From Gilvibacter sediminis (GTDB taxonomy: Bacteria > Bacteroidota > Bacteroidia > Flavobacteriales > Flavobacteriaceae), in the NCBI RefSeq assembly GCF_028561565.1, contig NZ_JAQQTE010000004.1, positions 451,017 through 515,016 of the forward strand: a stretch of 64,000 nt of DNA, written 5' to 3'. The notes beneath the pieces were generated by a model that was not told the DNA's origin, did not search any database, and saw nothing but the letters and a program-made list of their open reading frames with translations. The position numbers and the translations under genes are program-made. Position 1 is the stretch's first letter, and each line of letters starts with the position of its first letter. Below are positions 60,401 through 64,000 of this stretch, piece by piece.

Positions 60401-60428
60401 TCCACTTATTTTTTAGGAGATAAAAGTG

Positions 60429-60436
60429 TATTTTTG
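60429..60436 (+). promoter_or_regulatory. -7 box of sucD
   Basis: TATTTTTG ends 35 bases before the ATG at 60472. No -33 TTTG at the proper distance. Confidence 0.5.
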
Positions 60437-60471
60437 TACTCCGAAAAACCAAATGTAAATTACAGCTACAC

Positions 60472-61344
60472 ATGAGCGTATTAGTCAATAAAGATTCTAA
60501 GATAATTGTACAAGGCTTCACAGGGAGCGAAGGAACCTTCCACGCTGGCCAGATGATTGAGTACGGAACCAATGTTGTTGGAGGTGTTACTCCTGGAAAA
60601 GGAGGGCAAACCCACTTGGATCGTCCAGTTTTTAACACGGTATCAGAGGCCGTTAAAGAAACAGGAGCAGATACCACCATCATCTTTGTACCGCCTGCCT
60701 TTGCTGCAGACGCTGTTATGGAAGCTGCTGATGCTGGAATTAAAGTGATCATTACCATCACAGAAGGAATTCCAGTAGCTGATATGATCAAAGCTTCTAA
60801 TTATATCGCCGAGCGCGACTGTCGCTTGGTAGGGCCTAACTGCCCAGGGGTAATCACTCCGGGAGAAGCTAAGGTTGGTATCATGCCAGGTTTTGTTTTC
60901 AAAAAAGGAAACGTAGGTATCGTATCTAAATCAGGTACATTGACTTATGAAGCTGCAGATCAAGTAGTACGTCAAGGCCTTGGAATCACTACAGCAATTG
61001 GTATTGGAGGTGATCCTATCATTGGAACAACAACCAAAGAAGCTGTTGAAATGCTCATCAACGATCCAGAGACCGAATGTGTGGTGATGATCGGAGAGAT
61101 CGGAGGACAGTTGGAAGCTGATGCCGCTAATTGGTATCAGAACAGCGGAAGCAAAAAGCCAGTTGTTGGATTCATCGCTGGTGAGACTGCACCGAAAGGA
61201 AGAACTATGGGGCACGCTGGAGCTATTGTAGGCGGCAGCGAAGACACTGCTCAAGCTAAAAAACAAATTATGCGTGAATGCGGAATTCACGTGGTAGACT
61301 CTCCAGCAGAGATCGGCAAGAAAGTCGCAGAAGTGCTGGGATAG
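60472..61344 (+). CDS. sucD: Succinyl-CoA ligase, alpha subunit
   Basis: 290-aa alpha subunit of the TCA-cycle succinate-CoA ligase. The CoA-binding Rossmann part has VQGFTGSEGTFHAGQMIEYGTNVVGGVTPGKGG (about 14-46), and the phosphohistidine is in KGRTMGHAGAIVGG (about residue 247). Length is normal. The beta subunit gene is not adjacent, which is usual in Bacteroidota. It has its own -7 box and terminator, so it is monocistronic. Confidence 0.97.
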   Translation: MSVLVNKDSKIIVQGFTGSEGTFHAGQMIEYGTNVVGGVTPGKGGQTHLDRPVFNTVSEAVKETGADTTIIFVPPAFAADAVMEAADAGIKVIITITEGIPVADMIKASNYIAERDCRLVGPNCPGVITPGEAKVGIMPGFVFKKGNVGIVSKSGTLTYEAADQVVRQGLGITTAIGIGGDPIIGTTTKEAVEMLINDPETECVVMIGEIGGQLEADAANWYQNSGSKKPVVGFIAGETAPKGRTMGHAGAIVGGSEDTAQAKKQIMRECGIHVVDSPAEIGKKVAEVLG

Positions 61345-61362
61345 GCTGTTAAAACTTTTAAG

Positions 61363-61405
61363 AAGAGACCGTGTAAATTACCATAATTTTATACGGTCTC
61401 TTTTT
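61363..61405 (+). terminator. Terminator of sucD
   Basis: AGAGACCGT pairs with ACGGTCTCT and the helix extends by five more pairs, one of them G-T (61363-61377 / 61388-61402), followed by a T-run, 20 bases after the stop. Confidence 0.88.
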
Positions 61406-61461
61406 ATTTAAAGCCACCTCATTTACTATCTTTACCATTCAACCAACTAAAATTTACCACT

Positions 61462-62208
61462 TTGAAAATACTTGAAGGAAAAACAGCGATCATTACCGGC
61501 GGAAGCCGTGGAATCGGGAAGGGAATAGCGGAGGTATTTGCTGCCCACGGAGCCAATGTAGCTTTTACCTACAGTTCTTCTGCAGAAGCTGCGAATGCCT
61601 TAGCCGCAGAGCTAAACGCAACCGGTGTTACTGCCAAAGCATATCAATCCAACGCTGCTGACTTTGACCAATGCGAAACTTTAGTAAAGCAAGTTTTAGA
61701 AGATTTTGGAAGCGTAGACGTATTGATCAACAATGCTGGGATCACCAAGGACAACTTGCTCATGCGAATGAGTGAAGAAGATTTTGACAAAGTGATCGAG
61801 GTAAACCTCAAATCTGTGTTCAATATGACCAAGGCCATTCAACGTACGTTCTTAAAGCAGCGCAGCGGATCCATCATCAACATGAGTTCTGTGGTAGGTG
61901 TTAAAGGAAATGCCGGTCAAGCCAACTATGCGGCTTCTAAAGCGGGGATCATTGGATTCAGCAAGTCTGTAGCCTTGGAGTTGGGATCACGTTCTATTCG
62001 TTGTAATGTGATCGCTCCTGGATTCATTGAAACTGAAATGACTGCGAAGTTGGATCCAGATACAGTTCAGGGATGGCGTAACGCGATTCCATTGAAGCGT
62101 GGAGGTCAGCCAGAAGATATTGCTAATGCCTGTGTATTCCTAGCCAGTGACCTGTCAGCCTACATCACCGGACAAGTAATGAATGTAGACGGTGGTATGC
62201 TCACCTAA
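61462..62208 (+). CDS. fabG: 3-oxoacyl-ACP reductase
   Basis: 248-aa NADPH-dependent short-chain dehydrogenase of fatty acid elongation. TGGSRGIGKGIAEVF (about 12-26) binds the cofactor; NNAGITKDNLLMRM (about 90) is the FabG signature; the catalytic Ser-Tyr-Lys are in INMSSVVGVKGNAGQANYAASKAG (about 138-161). It starts with TTG: no ATG exists before the conserved KILEGKTAIITGG segment. A vague TATCTTTA box lies about 28 bases upstream. The VWA membrane gene follows after 22 bases. Confidence 0.95.
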   Translation: MKILEGKTAIITGGSRGIGKGIAEVFAAHGANVAFTYSSSAEAANALAAELNATGVTAKAYQSNAADFDQCETLVKQVLEDFGSVDVLINNAGITKDNLLMRMSEEDFDKVIEVNLKSVFNMTKAIQRTFLKQRSGSIINMSSVVGVKGNAGQANYAASKAGIIGFSKSVALELGSRSIRCNVIAPGFIETEMTAKLDPDTVQGWRNAIPLKRGGQPEDIANACVFLASDLSAYITGQVMNVDGGMLT

Positions 62209-62230
62209 TACTTAGACTCTAAATTAATTA

Positions 62231-64000
62231 ATGTCCGCAACAACCCTCTTATCTCTTATTGCTGCTGCAGTTATTGCTCTTGGGTTGTCTGTGTATATGT
62301 ATGGTTTTAAATCACGATTGAACCTGAGACTCCGCTGGATTCTTGGGATTCTTCGTTTTATGACCTTGCTGACTCTTGGAGTGCTTTTGGTCAATCCGAA
62401 GATCAAAAAGGAAACCTATACCACTCAAAAACCTGCACTGAATATTTTGGTTGACAATTCGAGTTCGTTACAGAATTTGAATCGGGATAGTGTAGTAGTT
62501 GATCTGAGTACAGCCTTACTAGAAGATGCTGAGCTCAATGAGCGCTTTGATATTTCGGCATTTCAGTTCGATCAAAGCTTTAGCCCATTAAATTCTTTGG
62601 ATTTTCAAGGAGTAAGCAGCAATATCGCAGAAGGGCTGCAAGGCTTGACGACCATTAATGGTGATCAAAATGCCGCTACAGTTTTACTCACAGATGGTAA
62701 TCAGACTTTGGGTCGTGATTATGCAAGTTTAGGCAATCGTCTTAAAAACCCAGTATTTCCCGTAGTCATCGGGGATACGACTCAATTTGAAGATCTGCGC
62801 ATCTCTAGATTGAACGCCAATCGGTATGCTTATCAAGACAATGAATTCCCCGTTGAACTTTCCTTAGGGTATACGGGAAATAATGCAGTGAACACCGTAT
62901 TGATCATCCGCAAGGGTAATCAAGTGGTTAAGCGTCAAGCTCTCAGCTTTGATCCACAAGGGAATGCACAAACCATTGAAGTCCTTCTAAAAGCAGATCA
63001 AGTAGGAATTCAAACCTATACGGCCGAACTCCAGGCCTTAGCCTCAGAAAGAAATACCAGCAATAACCGCCAACAATTTGCTGTAGAAGTAATTGACCAA
63101 AGTACACGCGTGGCCATTATCTCTTCCATTCAGCATCCTGACCTTGGAGCCCTGAAAAAGTCTATAACCACCTTAAAACAAAGAGAGGTCAGCGTTATGG
63201 AACCCGCGCAAGCTGTCGGTAAATTAGACGATTATCAACTGGTGATCCTGTATCAGCCCGATTCCCGCTTTACCCCAGTGTATCAAGAGCTCAATGAGCT
63301 TAAAAAGAACCGCTGGACCATTACGGGTTTACAAACGGATTGGAATTTTTTAAACGATATTCAATTGCGCTATGCAAAAATAGGAGCAGGAGGGGAAGAT
63401 CAAGTTTCTGCAGAGACCAATAGAAACTATCCGATCTTTGCCATGGATCCTGTAGATTTTAGTAGCTATCCGCCGCTGATTACGCAATTTGGGAGTCTGG
63501 ATGTCTTTGTTCCCTATGATGAACTGCTGAGTCAGACCATTTCAGGAATCTTTACAGAATCTCCAATGCTCTTTAGTTTTGAAGCCGATGGAGTCCGGGA
63601 AGCTGTATGGGATGCGCAAGGTTTATGGCGCTGGCGTGCACACAACTTCATTGAGACACGCAGCTTTGAACAATTTGATGATCTGGTAGCCAATATGGTG
63701 CAGTATCTGTCCTCAAACAAACGCAGAAGCCGATTGAATGTGTCTTATGAGTCCTTTTATTACAGTAATGCGCAGATCGGGATTCAAGCGCAGTACTTCA
63801 ATGAGAACTACCAATTTGATCCCGAAGCGAGTCTAAATTTGACCTATACCAATGCCGATGGGCAAAGCCAACGCTTACCCATGCTGCTCAAAAACAACTA
63901 TTACCAAGCCAATTTAGACGGGTTAGCTGCTGGTATGTATGATTTCACTGTCACAGTTGATGGCCAAGGAATTGCCAGAAGTGGACAGTTCACCATTTTA
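62231..64000 (+). CDS. Membrane protein with VWA-like domain (3' end outside the window)
   Basis: At least 590 residues from the ATG at 62231, open to the last base of the window. Two membrane helices (about 5-24 and 37-57) are followed by a von Willebrand A-like domain: LVDNSSSLQN (about 75-84) has the DxSxS part of a MIDAS site and TVLLTDGNQT (about 152-161) the second strand. The long remainder is probably periplasmic and beta-rich. The plan parallels the BatA-like gene at 17390-19312, without the BatA N-terminal signature. It lies 22 bases after fabG. Function unknown; an envelope role is inferred. Confidence 0.8.
   Translation, partial: MSATTLLSLIAAAVIALGLSVYMYGFKSRLNLRLRWILGILRFMTLLTLGVLLVNPKIKKETYTTQKPALNILVDNSSSLQNLNRDSVVVDLSTALLEDAELNERFDISAFQFDQSFSPLNSLDFQGVSSNIAEGLQGLTTINGDQNAATVLLTDGNQTLGRDYASLGNRLKNPVFPVVIGDTTQFEDLRISRLNANRYAYQDNEFPVELSLGYTGNNAVNTVLIIRKGNQVVKRQALSFDPQGNAQTIEVLLKADQVGIQTYTAELQALASERNTSNNRQQFAVEVIDQSTRVAIISSIQHPDLGALKKSITTLKQREVSVMEPAQAVGKLDDYQLVILYQPDSRFTPVYQELNELKKNRWTITGLQTDWNFLNDIQLRYAKIGAGGEDQVSAETNRNYPIFAMDPVDFSSYPPLITQFGSLDVFVPYDELLSQTISGIFTESPMLFSFEADGVREAVWDAQGLWRWRAHNFIETRSFEQFDDLVANMVQYLSSNKRRSRLNVSYESFYYSNAQIGIQAQYFNENYQFDPEASLNLTYTNADGQSQRLPMLLKNNYYQANLDGLAAGMYDFTVTVDGQGIARSGQFTIL

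Overview
The window looks like chromosomal core sequence from a marine-type member of the Flavobacteriaceae (Bacteroidota). The evidence is the gene content: PorX, a fused LpxC/FabZ, YfhO-like protein, BatA-like membrane proteins, short SerA beside SerC, LuxC-type acyl-CoA reductase and a TonB receptor/lipoprotein pair. Promoters also have the Bacteroidota form, with a -7 box TAnnTTTG and only sometimes a -33 TTTG, and Shine-Dalgarno signals are weak or absent. I see no tRNA, rRNA, CRISPR array, prophage or insertion sequence.

Layout. 1-3.8 kb: cell-envelope pair (YfhO-like, glycosyltransferase). 3.8-6.7 kb: three divergent paralogues encoding exported beta-rich proteins, each preceded by a sigma-54-like element. 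6.8-15.3 kb: uvrA, an ECF sigma factor with a 49-aa follower, an endonuclease III without cysteines, a Bcp peroxiredoxin, a metallo-hydrolase and an esterase. 15.4-21.4 kb (minus strand): two small Tic20-like membrane proteins, a dihydroorotase homologue that has lost its metal ligands, a BatA-like protein, a TIGR02757 protein and a LolD-type ATPase. 21.4-33.5 kb: DUF5916 barrel protein, folE, a five-gene probable zinc-uptake operon (minus), a DUF937 protein, serA-serC, luxC-type reductase and a ferredoxin. 33.6-49 kb: two overlapping hydrolases, ychF, parE-parC, an Xre regulator divergent from a zinc carboxypeptidase with palindromes between them, an Lrp-type regulator, aroB, proline dehydrogenase and alanine dehydrogenase. 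49-54 kb: an AT-rich stretch around tsaE holding a 45-aa lipoprotein overlapped by a membrane protein and a membrane-spanning TPR/AraC regulator whose 3' end runs into porX. 53.9-64 kb: HD hydrolase, then the lipid A block (lpxD, lpxC/fabZ, lpxA, efp, second lpxD-like gene), sucD, fabG and a VWA membrane protein cut by the window end.

How the parts relate. Envelope biogenesis recurs throughout: lipid A, lipoprotein export, type IX secretion control, outer-membrane receptors and exported beta proteins. The most unusual signals are the shared sigma-54-like elements of the exported trio, the TTACA-N2-TGTAA palindromes that contain the -7 box around the Xre gene, the degenerate dihydroorotase, the cysteine-free endonuclease III, and the AT-rich interruption between alanine dehydrogenase and porX. 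I did not find a clearly new multi-gene defence or biosynthetic system. Assignments rest on reading motifs by eye; no searches were run.
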